Assembly (NCBI RefSeq): GCF_000429825.1
Contig: NZ_AUCP01000023.1
Span: 1 to 64,000 of the forward strand
Direction: 5' to 3'
Origin: Cohnella thermotolerans DSM 17683
GTDB taxonomy: Bacteria; Bacillota; Bacilli; Paenibacillales; Paenibacillaceae
DNA length: 64,000 nt
Position numbers and translations under genes: made by a program. How positions within the stretch are numbered: the stretch's first letter is position 1; the number at the start of each line of letters is the position of its first letter. This document shows, piece after piece, positions 1 to 7,456 of the stretch. The notes under the pieces were generated by a model that saw only the letters and a program-made list of their open reading frames with translations, was not told the origin of the DNA and did not search any database.

Positions 1-132
1 TGGTGCGCTTCGACGCCGGTGCTGATTTACAAAGAGCTGACGCGGGACAAGCCGGTGCTCCCCGTTCCCTGGCGCTTGTGGGGCAGCAGGGCGAAATGGA
101 AAGCTCGGCACTTCAGCGCTTGGGGGGCGTGA
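1..132 (+). CDS. C-terminal fragment of an unknown protein
   Basis: Frame 1 is open from the window edge to a TGA at 130-132, giving 43 residues (ending KARHFSAWGA). Third codon positions are strongly G/C, as in the real genes nearby, so I read it as the 3' end of a gene that starts left of the window. Too little is present to name a family. The alternative is chance: 43 codons is short, and no terminator follows closely. Confidence 0.35.
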   Translation, partial: WCASTPVLIYKELTRDKPVLPVPWRLWGSRAKWKARHFSAWGA

Positions 133-390
133 TGCCATTCACTACCAACATCCTTTATTTGGCGCATCGGGTAGGCTACGACTCTCTGCCTCCATTTGCG
201 GAATCCCCAGCTTCATTTCCTTCGACGCTTTCGGAAGAGGCTTGTTTCCCGTTTCGTTTTGCACGGACCGAACTTTCTTTATGCCTAACTTATTTCTGCC
301 TAGAACCTTCTAGTTTGTGCCTTCTCTTCGATTCACAGAACCCGGTTGTAGGATGACTGGAAAAGGGGGAATGCAGAGTTCCTGAGAGAA

Positions 391-399
391 TGGTATAAT
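391..399 (+). promoter_or_regulatory. Candidate extended -10 promoter
   Basis: TGGTATAAT is a full extended -10 element (TGn followed by TATAAT). No good -35 box sits 16-18 bases upstream. It lies about 70 bases before the small ORF at 468 and points towards it. Confidence 0.35.
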
Positions 400-467
400 T
401 CCCCGATACCGAAACCGAGACTGTTCCGCGTTCTCCTTTCTGAACGAAGGGGATAATGGGAGGAGTC

Positions 468-632
468 ATGATTGAGGGGGAGAGAGGAGCAGGCTGGAAG
501 AAAAAGGCTGCCGCCGAAGGAGCGGCAGCCCTGAAGCCAGCCCTAGTTGAAGTCCTGATGGGAGTCCTGATGGGAGTCCTGGTGGATGGTCTGGTGGAAG
601 TTCTGGTGGGACCCCCGGTAAGCCACATTTAA
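468..632 (+). CDS. Candidate 54-aa small protein built on a 4-residue hydrophobic repeat
   Basis: An ATG follows a GGGAGGAG ribosome site (462-466 region) by a few bases and opens a 54-codon frame that closes with TAA at 630-632. The N-terminal part is charged, then Ala-rich (KKKAAAEGAAA). The C-terminal half is made of 4-residue units, VEVL-MGVL-MGVL-VDGL-VEVL, encoded by six copies of a 12-bp repeat, and would make a hydrophobic helix. An extended -10 promoter lies upstream. Against it, the frame is antisense to the 3' end and terminator of the beta-mannosidase gene, and the Ala-rich stretch is the terminator hairpin itself. It may be fortuitous. No function can be assigned. Confidence 0.3.
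   Translation: MIEGERGAGWKKKAAAEGAAALKPALVEVLMGVLMGVLVDGLVEVLVGPPVSHI
501..530 (-). terminator. Rho-independent terminator of the beta-mannosidase gene
   Basis: Perfect 9-bp stem GGCTGCCGC / GCGGCAGCC (506-514, 522-530) with a 7-base loop. On the minus strand it is followed by five T. Confidence 0.8.
539..610. repeat. Six tandem copies of a 12-bp repeat
   Basis: Units begin at 539, 551, 563, 575, 587 and 599. The best copies read AGTCCTGATGGG (551 and 563, identical), and the outer ones diverge by a few bases (AGTTCTGGTGGG, AGCCCTAGTTGA). A period of 12 keeps every reading frame. The block sits between the beta-mannosidase stop codon and its terminator. Confidence 0.85.
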
Positions 633-3067
633 ACGTAGCTGATCGTTTTAATTTGATTCAAGCAAACCGGTTCGAGGCGAACGCCCTCCGGCAAGGAGCC
701 GCTCAGGACGATTTCGCGCGTTTCGCCGGCGCAGAGGTCGAAATAGTTGTCGCTAAACGTTCCGGGCACGTTCGGAAGTCCGACGTCTTTGGCAAAAACA
801 TCGGTCGTGATCGTGAACGCCGTATCGCCGTTGTCGAGAGACCGGCTGGTGACCCGGATGTTTGCCGGCTTCAGTTGCAGCTGATACGGCTTGCCGAGCA
901 AATACGCTTGCCGCGCCAGCCGCTTCCCGTCGGCGTACAGATTGACGAAGACGATCGTCCTGGCCGCATCGAAGCCTTCGACGTTCAGCTTGCCGACCGC
1001 AGTCGAGCGATACCCTTGGCCTGCGACCGCTCTTTCTTCCGTTCGAACGATTCGATCGGTCGACAGGTCGTAAAATTCCGCGACGACTTTGCCCTCGAAA
1101 TCGCCGTGGTCGTGAACGACGTACAGATCGGCTTCCGGCTGTCCCGGCGCGATTTTGGCAATAACGTTCGGCGATTGGAAGCTGCGCTTCATATAATAGT
1201 AAGACGGCTTTTTGACTTTGCCGTAATCGACCAGCGCCCAGCTGATGGACGGCCACAGGTCGCTCCACTGCCAGATGAGCGCGCCCGACGTATCCGGCAT
1301 GCGCGATACCCAGTGCTCCACGCCGTATCGGAGCGCGTTCGCCTGCATGAGCTGATTGACGTAGACGAAATCGTTCTTCTCCGCCGGCAGCCGGTAATCT
1401 CCGACCGTATAGTAGAACAGCCGCTGGATGCCGTTCGGCGCTTTCTGCATCGCGTCGAACTTCGGGTCGCGCAAGTCCGCCGCGGGATCGACCCGATCCA
1501 GGACGAGCGTGGAAGGATACGACTGCATGCCGAACTCGGAGAGGAAGCGGCCGTTGACCTCGCGATATTCTTCGTACGGATGGGTTTGGCCCCATACATA
1601 CCAGGAGTGCAAATCGCCGTAGTCGCCCTCGTATTTCGAGTGGTCGAACGTAAGCGAGAACGGGCTCGTCGGCCAATACGGCCGCAGCGTGTCTTTCTCG
1701 CAAGCTTCTTTGAGCACATCGAAATAGAGCTTCTCGCCGAAGCCGTGCTTCCGGTGTTTCCGGCTCCGTTCGATAAAGAACTGGTTCTCGTTGTTGCCGC
1801 ACCAGAGCACGATGCTCGGGTGGTAGCCGAACTCGTCGATGACATAATCGGCCTCCGCGCGAACGAGCTCGCTGAACGCGTCGTCGTCCGGGTAATCCCC
1901 GCAAGCGAACATGAAGTCCTGCCATACCATGATGCCGAGCCGGTCGCATTCTGCGAAAAAGTCGTGGTTCTCGTACGTGCCTCCGCCCCAAACGCGGATC
2001 ATGTTCATGTTGGCGGCGGCAATGTCTTCGATCTCGGCGCGGTATTCCTCAGCCGTATCGAGATTCGGGAACAGCTTCAGCGGAATCCAGTTGACGCCCT
2101 TGCACAAGATTTCGATGCCGTTGACGACGATCAAAAATTTGCGTCCTTGCTCGTCGTAAGGCATGCGGATTTTCACGTCGCGAATGCCGACCGTACACTC
2201 GTTCGAGCAGGAGGCGGAAGCCGTTCGGACTTCGACTTCGAGCCGATAAAGATGCTGAGCGCCGTGCCCGGCCGGATACCACAGCTTCGGACCGGCAATC
2301 TCCAGACTGGCCTCGTACGTCCGCTCTCCGACCGCGATGCGAGCCTTCTCGGATTTTTCCGCAACAACGGTATTTCCATCGTATATCCGATACGTTACGT
2401 CCGCGTCGATCGGCTGTTGGCCGGCTCCCACCACTTTGTGCCAAGCGGTAATAATGGCCTTGTCCGGAGCGATGCTCGCTATGCGGTAGCCGAGATGCGC
2501 GCTGCGAACGGCGTCGTAGCCTTCCACCCGTACCGGCTTGTGAATGCCGACGGTGGCGACGCGCGCTCCCCAGTCCCATCCGTAGCCGTATTGGGCTTTG
2601 CGTCCGAACAAACGCGGCGAAATGCCGTTCCAGAGGAAAAGGGATTCCCCGAACGCCTTCTCCTTCTCCTTCAGCGTCTCCGTCGGGGAGAAAATGCGCA
2701 CGACCAGCTCGTTGTTCGCTTGGGCAATTCCCTTAATGTCGAAGCGATAGGCGAGAAACATGTTTTCCGTGCGTCCGAGAACGGTTCCGTTCAAGCTCAC
2801 TTCGGAAAACGTATCGACGCCGTCGAAAACGAGCTCAAGCGCCTCCGAGCGCAACTGGTCCTCGCTCAGTTCAAACGTCCGTCTGTAAACCCAATCGTCG
2901 TGCTCGACCCATTCGATCTTCGATTCGAACAGCGTGTCGTATTCGTTCGGGATCGCCCCCTGCTCCATGAGATCCTTCTGAATAAATCCCGGGACATGCG
3001 CCCGGTATTTCTCGTTCGTTCGAGCGTTGGTCGCTTCCCATAGCCCGTTTAATTCTACGATTCGCAT
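629..3067 (-). CDS. Beta-mannosidase, glycoside hydrolase family 2
   Basis: This 812-aa enzyme removes terminal beta-mannose from oligosaccharides. It shows the GH2 plan: a jelly-roll N-terminal domain, immunoglobulin-like domains and a TIM barrel. The acid/base motif WCGNNE lies near residue 425 and the nucleophile motif SEFGMQSYP near residue 510. There is no signal peptide, so it should act in the cytoplasm on imported oligosaccharide. I chose the ATG at 3067 (MRIVELNG) because AGGTG lies 8 bases upstream and the fold starts here; the open frame extends 25 codons further with no ribosome site. A 14-bp palindrome sits between a possible -10 box and the start, which suggests control by a LacI-family repressor. 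Substrate preference within GH2 rests on overall resemblance and is less certain than the family. Confidence 0.92.
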   Translation of the reverse strand: MRIVELNGLWEATNARTNEKYRAHVPGFIQKDLMEQGAIPNEYDTLFESKIEWVEHDDWVYRRTFELSEDQLRSEALELVFDGVDTFSEVSLNGTVLGRTENMFLAYRFDIKGIAQANNELVVRIFSPTETLKEKEKAFGESLFLWNGISPRLFGRKAQYGYGWDWGARVATVGIHKPVRVEGYDAVRSAHLGYRIASIAPDKAIITAWHKVVGAGQQPIDADVTYRIYDGNTVVAEKSEKARIAVGERTYEASLEIAGPKLWYPAGHGAQHLYRLEVEVRTASASCSNECTVGIRDVKIRMPYDEQGRKFLIVVNGIEILCKGVNWIPLKLFPNLDTAEEYRAEIEDIAAANMNMIRVWGGGTYENHDFFAECDRLGIMVWQDFMFACGDYPDDDAFSELVRAEADYVIDEFGYHPSIVLWCGNNENQFFIERSRKHRKHGFGEKLYFDVLKEACEKDTLRPYWPTSPFSLTFDHSKYEGDYGDLHSWYVWGQTHPYEEYREVNGRFLSEFGMQSYPSTLVLDRVDPAADLRDPKFDAMQKAPNGIQRLFYYTVGDYRLPAEKNDFVYVNQLMQANALRYGVEHWVSRMPDTSGALIWQWSDLWPSISWALVDYGKVKKPSYYYMKRSFQSPNVIAKIAPGQPEADLYVVHDHGDFEGKVVAEFYDLSTDRIVRTEERAVAGQGYRSTAVGKLNVEGFDAARTIVFVNLYADGKRLARQAYLLGKPYQLQLKPANIRVTSRSLDNGDTAFTITTDVFAKDVGLPNVPGTFSDNYFDLCAGETREIVLSGSLPEGVRLEPVCLNQIKTISYV

Positions 3068-3084
3068 TTCATCACACCTGCCAT

Positions 3085-3098
3085 ACAAAACGTTTTGT
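3085..3098. promoter_or_regulatory. 14-bp palindromic operator, LacI-family type
   Basis: ACAAAACGTTTTGT is a perfect palindrome with the central CG typical of LacI-family operators. It lies 18 bp upstream of the beta-mannosidase start, just downstream of a TATATT box (3105-3110 read on the minus strand), where a bound repressor would cover the transcription start. The LacI gene at 6080-7105 is a candidate regulator, but that gene's own operator-like site differs in sequence. Confidence 0.6.
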
Positions 3099-3170
3099 TT
3101 GTTAAATATAACTTGAAATAAGGTTACAGTTAGGCATATCATCTAAGATTTTAAGATAAAAGTCAAACAA

Positions 3171-3194
3171 AAAAAACGCCTTTCGGCGTTTTTT
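3171..3194 (-). terminator. Terminator, A/T-flanked on both sides
   Basis: Stem AAAAACGCC / GGCGTTTTT around TTTC, with A and T runs on both sides, so it can act on either strand. It follows the phospholipase-like gene on the minus strand and insulates it from the beta-mannosidase promoter. Confidence 0.85.
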
Positions 3195-3225
3195 ATTTGA
3201 AAGAGCGGAATAATTCCGCCTAACG

Positions 3226-4038
3226 TTAGTTTTGGGCCTTCCGAAATCCGGCGGCCTCCGCTTCGGCTTCGGTGCAAAACAGAGCTTCCGCCTTCGTCTT
3301 GTCGTACTGCGCCCCGCCGGGCACATGATAGATTTTGTCGCCCTTCGAATTGATGTTGCCCTTGATCTTTGGGTTGGCGCACGATGCGGGGACCGCGGCG
3401 TCTGTCTCCTCTCCGTCGCTGTCCGTATTCTGCGCCCGCCCGTCTTCCTCGGGCATTGCGATGCTCGCTTTCAGCGTCTCGAACCGTTCGGAGTCGTTCC
3501 ACATCGCCTCGAACTGCTCCTCGAACGACTTCGCGATGTCCTCGTCGCGGAACACGACCAGCATCTCGTCGTTGGTCGTGCTGGCCGACTTCGAATAATT
3601 GAAAGACCCGGTCGTCGCGACCCGGCCGTCGGCGACGGTCATTTTCAAATGCATCAGTCCGCTGTGGGTGTTGATCTTGAGCGGGATGCCGGCGCTGCCG
3701 AGCAGCTTGAGCGCTTCCTTCTGCGTCTTGCCGTTCGACTGGATGCGATCGGTGATGATCCTGACGCGGACGCCCCGCTTCGCCGCGTTTTTGATCGCCT
3801 GCACGATATCGGGGTACGTCAGGCTGTAGATCGCCATATCGAGCGTGCCGGACGCGCCGTCGATCACTTGAACGAGCTTCTTCTCCGGATGCTGGTCCGC
3901 CTGGGTAAAAGCCCACTCCACTTGGCCGTCCTGGAGCGTGCCTGCGGATACGTCCCGACCGGACTGGACCGCCGAAGAACAGCCGCCGAGAAGCCAAACG
4001 ACGCCGAATAAGATGAGTAACGCCTTGCAACCGCGCAT
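3226..4038 (-). CDS. Phospholipase D-like nuclease lipoprotein with a C-terminal Cys domain
   Basis: The protein has 270 residues. It starts with a lipoprotein signal (hydrophobic run, lipobox LLGGC at about residues 16-20), so it is probably anchored outside the membrane. A single HKD catalytic motif (HLKMTVADG, then GSFNYS) lies near residues 128-145. PLD-family nucleases with one HKD, such as Nuc, work as dimers. The C-terminus (from about residue 218: CANPKIKGNI, IYHVPGG, FCTEAEAEAAGF) is the small domain often attached to secreted thermonucleases and PLD proteins. Extracellular DNA or a phosphodiester is the likely substrate. I chose the ATG at 4038 because GGAAGG lies upstream and the signal peptide begins here. 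Family is sure; substrate is inferred. Confidence 0.88.
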   Translation of the reverse strand: MRGCKALLILFGVVWLLGGCSSAVQSGRDVSAGTLQDGQVEWAFTQADQHPEKKLVQVIDGASGTLDMAIYSLTYPDIVQAIKNAAKRGVRVRIITDRIQSNGKTQKEALKLLGSAGIPLKINTHSGLMHLKMTVADGRVATTGSFNYSKSASTTNDEMLVVFRDEDIAKSFEEQFEAMWNDSERFETLKASIAMPEEDGRAQNTDSDGEETDAAVPASCANPKIKGNINSKGDKIYHVPGGAQYDKTKAEALFCTEAEAEAAGFRKAQN

Positions 4039-4228
4039 GCCTTGTCTACCTTCCTCTCGTCTTCTGCGGTTGAGCCCCCGAAGGCCCGAATGTAAATTAT
4101 CCCACCGGGCGGGCGGCAAGTCAACGAGAGGAAGGAAGCGCGCCGGTCGTTCGGCGTCTCATCCGAGGGGATGCTCTCGGGTCTTCATCCGAGTCCCTCG
4201 AGAGGCGGAGTTCCGGGCTTTAGCCCGC

Positions 4229-5308
4229 TTAACCGAGGGGCAGCGGCTCCGGCCGTTCGCAAGCGCTCGTCATCGTATAGTGAGTTCCCCGTTCGGAGGC
4301 TTCATGGAAACCGTGCATCGCTTCGAGCACGTGGAACGTAAGCTCGCCGCTCGCGCGATGCGGCCTGCCGGACAGGATGGCCGCCGCCATGTCCGCCGCG
4401 CCGATGCCGCGGGCGTTGTCGGCGTTGCCGTGCGTAAGGGGAAGCTCCATCCATTCCCTGGAACCGGCCCGGCAAATCCGAACCGGTCCGCCGAACGTGT
4501 TCGGGTCCGGCACTTCAAGCGTTCCCGCGCTGCCGTACACCTCGATGCGGGGAAGCTGCGAGCCGCCCTTGACGTCGAAGCTCGTCAGAATCGTTCCGAC
4601 CGGGCCCGCGGCGAAATCGAGAATGCCCGCCACATGGGTCGGAACGTCGACTTGAATCGTCTGGCCGTATTTCGGCTGGCTCGTTATTTTCCGCTCCGGG
4701 AAGGAGATGCGCGCCGACCCGGTCACCCGCGAGATCGGGCCCAGCATCGCTACGAGGGCGGTCAAGTAATACGGGCCCATGTCGAACATCGGGCCGCCGC
4801 CCTTCTTGTAATAAAACTCGGGATCCGGATGCCAGCTCTCGTGACCGCCGCTCATCATGAACGCCGTCGCCCCGATCGGCGTGCCGATCCAGCCGTCTTC
4901 GATCAGCTTGATGCAAGTTTGAATGCCTCCGCCGAGGAACGTGTCGGGCGCCCCGCCGACGAGCAGACCGCGCTTGCGGGCCGTCTCCAGGACGAGCCGT
5001 CCTTCTTCCTTCGTCACGGACAACGGCTTCTCCACGTAGACGTGCTTGCCCGCCTCCAAAGCCTGGATGCATACCGAAGCGTGCGCCTGCGGAATCGTCA
5101 GGTTGATGATCATATCAATGTCGGAAGCGGCCAGCAGCTCCTCCACCGAACTGCCTCTTACGCCGTATTCGGCCGCTTTCTCCCGGGCGCGCTCCACGTT
5201 CAGATCCGCGCAGGCGACGATCTCCATCGAATCGAACCGGTTCCCGTTCTTGAAATAGATTCCGCTGATGTTGCCCGTCCCGATAATGCCCGCTCTAATT
5301 TTCCCCAT
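4229..5308 (-). CDS. Gfo/Idh/MocA family oxidoreductase
   Basis: An NAD(P)-dependent sugar or inositol dehydrogenase-like protein of 359 aa. An N-terminal Rossmann fold ([10 protein letters not shown], residues 8-17) is followed by the family EKP motif near residue 94 and the C-terminal alpha/beta domain. It is the last gene of a three-gene minus-strand operon, 30 bases after thuA and behind a LacI regulator, so it probably oxidises or epimerises a sugar taken up by the cell. The ribosome site GAGAGGAG lies about 9 bases before the ATG. Gfo/Idh proteins are often paired with ThuA proteins in sugar utilisation loci; the exact sugar cannot be read from sequence. Confidence 0.88.
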   Translation of the reverse strand: MGKIRAGIIGTGNISGIYFKNGNRFDSMEIVACADLNVERAREKAAEYGVRGSSVEELLAASDIDMIINLTIPQAHASVCIQALEAGKHVYVEKPLSVTKEEGRLVLETARKRGLLVGGAPDTFLGGGIQTCIKLIEDGWIGTPIGATAFMMSGGHESWHPDPEFYYKKGGGPMFDMGPYYLTALVAMLGPISRVTGSARISFPERKITSQPKYGQTIQVDVPTHVAGILDFAAGPVGTILTSFDVKGGSQLPRIEVYGSAGTLEVPDPNTFGGPVRICRAGSREWMELPLTHGNADNARGIGAADMAAAILSGRPHRASGELTFHVLEAMHGFHEASERGTHYTMTSACERPEPLPLG

Positions 5309-5338
5309 TGGCCTATGCTCCTCTCAAGAGTCGAAACG

Positions 5339-6061
5339 TTATAGTTGACTGTCCGCCATTCCCGTGTAAGTTGCGCCGGAAAACGAAGCCCGTCCCGCCG
5401 CCGCCTTACCTTCCGCGCACCAGAGGAAGCCGCGCCGCATGAGCTCCGTCACGACCGGCATCTCGACGATGTTCGCCTGGTGGCCGAGCGAATTGTAATA
5501 GACGCGGCCGACGCCCCAGCGCTTCGTCCAGACGACGGGCATATCGACCGCCTTGTTGAGCGAATGCGGCCCCGGAACGACCGGGAACCGCGTCGTCGCC
5601 AGCACTTCGACCGCCGGGTCGACGTGCAGGTAATACTGCTCGCTCTTCACTTGGAAATCTTCGATCCCCTCGGTCAGCGGGCTGGACCCGTGCTTGATGT
5701 TGACGACGTACTCGACGCCGTCGTTGCCGGGATGGGCGACCCATTGTCCGCCGGTCATGAACTGCCAGTCGACGTTCTCGCGGAACGCATCGCACATGCC
5801 GCCGTGGCAGCCGGCGAGGCCGACGCCCTCCTGCACAGCCGCCGACACGTTGTTGACCCACGTCTGCTCGATCTTCCCCATCGTCCATACCGGAACGATC
5901 AGGTCGAGCGTCTTCAGCTTCTCGCCGTCCGAGAACGCTTCCAGCGTGTCGGACACTTCCACCTCGAATTGTTCCCGCTCCAGAATGCGCTTGAAAATGG
6001 CCGCGACCTCCCGCGGCTGATGGCCGTCCCACCCGCCCCATACGATCAACGCTTTTCTCAT
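5339..6061 (-). CDS. ThuA-like trehalose-utilisation family protein
   Basis: This 240-aa protein is of the ThuA family, which has a glutamine-amidotransferase-like alpha/beta fold. ThuA of rhizobia takes part in trehalose or related disaccharide catabolism, with ThuB, a Gfo/Idh/MocA dehydrogenase, as its partner. Visible landmarks are the N-terminal strand ALIVWGGWDGH, the nucleophile-elbow-like GLAGCHGGM near residue 85, and the late WTKRWGVGRVYYNSLGH typical of the family. It lies 18 bases after lacI and 30 bases before the Gfo/Idh gene, and all three are read together. An AGAGGAG site stands about 13 bases before the ATG. The family is clear; the substrate is not. Confidence 0.88.
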   Translation of the reverse strand: MRKALIVWGGWDGHQPREVAAIFKRILEREQFEVEVSDTLEAFSDGEKLKTLDLIVPVWTMGKIEQTWVNNVSAAVQEGVGLAGCHGGMCDAFRENVDWQFMTGGQWVAHPGNDGVEYVVNIKHGSSPLTEGIEDFQVKSEQYYLHVDPAVEVLATTRFPVVPGPHSLNKAVDMPVVWTKRWGVGRVYYNSLGHQANIVEMPVVTELMRRGFLWCAEGKAAAGRASFSGATYTGMADSQL

Positions 6062-6079
6062 TTGAGCACCCGCTCTCCT

Positions 6080-7105
6080 CTAGTTTTGGCTGGACTTTCT
6101 GACAATAAGCCGCGTGCCGAGCCTCTCGTGAACGACTTCCGAATGCCGGCCGCGGCCGGTGGCCGCTCCATCCAGCAGCCTCTCCGCCGCAAGCTTCCCC
6201 ATCTCGTAAAAAGGAACCTCGACGGTCGTAAGCGGCGGATCGAACCACGAAGCGGCGTCCGAATTGTCGTAGCCGACGACCGGAAGCTCCTCGGGGATCC
6301 GGCAGCCCGCATCCCGCAGCCCTTGAATGAGCCCGATGGCCATCCGGTCGTTCGCGCATACGAGCGCATCCAGCCGCTCCAGATCGCGGCGCACGGCGGC
6401 AGCCGCTTCGTAGCCGCTCGTGCGGCTGTAATTCCCTTCGTAGATCAAGCCGGCGTCCGGCGCCATCCCGGCTTCTTCCATCGCCCGCCGGTATCCTTCC
6501 GCCCGGTCCGCGCTGTTCGAATAATGCGCCGAGCCGTTCAGGAAGCCGATGCGCCGATGGCCCGCGTCCAGCAGATGCTTGGTCGCCAGATAGCTGCCCG
6601 TCACATGATCGGCGCAGACGGACGGAATCCGCGGATCGTCATACCGCTGGTCGACGACGCAGAACGGCAGTTCCAGCTCCGCCAAGCGCTCCATCGCCTC
6701 CCGTTCATGCGGAAGGGAGCTTGCGCCAAGCACCAAGCACGCGTCCACCCGCTGCGTGGCGAACAACGATACGTAGTCGTACGCCGCGCCCGGGTCCCGG
6801 TACAGAAGCAACAGCCCTTGCCCGGACTCCCGCACCGCTTCGCCGATTCCGCTTAAAATTTCCGAGAAATAATACGTCGAGAATAGGTGGACCTTCGGTA
6901 CGTGAGGAAGCACCACTCCGATGTTCCCGCTCTTCCCGCGGGCGAAGCTGGCCGCCACCGCGTTCAGTTGGTATCCGAGACGTTCGGCGGCTTCCCGGAC
7001 GCGGATGCGGGTCGACTCCTTGATCGGCCCGACGCCGTTCAGCACCCGGGATACCGTCGCCTCCGACACGCCGGCAAGCTCCGCCACTTCTTTGCGCGTC
7101 GCCAT
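6080..7105 (-). CDS. LacI-family transcriptional repressor
   Basis: This regulator has about 341 residues. An N-terminal LacI helix-turn-helix (VAELAGVSEATVSRVLNG) is followed by the hinge helix and a periplasmic-binding-like sugar domain. It heads the lacI-thuA-Gfo/Idh operon and presumably represses it until a sugar ligand binds. A 20-bp near-palindrome at 7150-7169 lies just upstream and suggests self-control. Start choice: an ATG at 7117 (MRKAMATRK) is touched by GGTGGG with no spacing, while the ATG at 7105 (MATRKEV) has the same site about 12 bases away and matches the usual LacI N-terminus, so I prefer 7105. The effector is unknown. Confidence 0.9.
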   Translation of the reverse strand: MATRKEVAELAGVSEATVSRVLNGVGPIKESTRIRVREAAERLGYQLNAVAASFARGKSGNIGVVLPHVPKVHLFSTYYFSEILSGIGEAVRESGQGLLLLYRDPGAAYDYVSLFATQRVDACLVLGASSLPHEREAMERLAELELPFCVVDQRYDDPRIPSVCADHVTGSYLATKHLLDAGHRRIGFLNGSAHYSNSADRAEGYRRAMEEAGMAPDAGLIYEGNYSRTSGYEAAAAVRRDLERLDALVCANDRMAIGLIQGLRDAGCRIPEELPVVGYDNSDAASWFDPPLTTVEVPFYEMGKLAAERLLDGAATGRGRHSEVVHERLGTRLIVRKSSQN

Positions 7106-7149
7106 CGCTTTTCGCATCCCACCAATCTGTTGTCAGCGTATTTGCAACG

Positions 7150-7169
7150 TAATGTACACGCGTACATTA
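7150..7169. promoter_or_regulatory. Operator-like inverted repeat upstream of lacI
   Basis: TAATGTAC and GTACATTA flank ACGC, giving a 20-bp near-palindrome with a central CG step, as in LacI-family operators. It stands about 45 bases before the lacI start codon. Probable autoregulatory operator for the lacI-thuA-oxidoreductase operon. Confidence 0.6.
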
Positions 7170-7420
7170 TCGCATCCGGGCCGCCCCCCGTCAACGGATT
7201 TTATGCGCAATCGCCATCTCGGATGATCGGGCTCCGCAGCCTTCAGCCGCCCGGAATACGGCCGAGCTTGAGCTGCCCCGCAGCAGCGCCTTCGGACCGA
7301 TCGGTCGAGCTCCCGCCGCGCTCCTGCTGCCCGGAGTTGCCCGGGAAGCCCGTTCCGGCAGCCGCTTGGCCCCATCCGGTCAACCGCGCGCTTTCCCCGT
7401 GCCGCTATGGGCACGTCCAC
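7170..7420. other. Intergenic stretch without a recognised gene
   Basis: About 250 GC-rich bases between the lacI operator and the terminator of the LtaS-like gene. Open frames here lack a ribosome site and resemble no family. I see no repeat or promoter that stands out. Confidence 0.5.
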
Positions 7421-7456
7421 GAAAAAAAATCCTTCGGGCTCATGGCCCGAAGGATT
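7421..7456 (-). terminator. Terminator whose stem encodes the end of the LtaS-like gene
   Basis: Stem AATCCTTCGGGC / GCCCGAAGGATT (7428-7439, 7445-7456) with a 5-base loop, followed on the minus strand by a T-run (7422-7429). The gene's TGA stop (7440-7442) lies in the hairpin loop, and one arm encodes its last residues (DESFGP). Confidence 0.9.

Noticed and set aside
3-356. 117-codon open frame on the plus strand near the left edge
   Set aside because: No ribosome site, no family resemblance, and it conflicts with the better-supported frame-1 gene tail.
653-3043. 796-codon open frame on the plus strand
   Set aside because: Antisense shadow of the beta-mannosidase gene, common in GC-rich DNA. 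It has the Arg/Val-rich composition of a shadow frame.
4200-4228. Hairpin CGGGCT / AGCCCG after the Gfo/Idh gene as a terminator
   Set aside because: Short stem with a two-base loop and no T-run on either strand.
7133-7420. 95-codon minus-strand frame upstream of lacI
   Set aside because: No ribosome site, overlaps the operator, odd composition.
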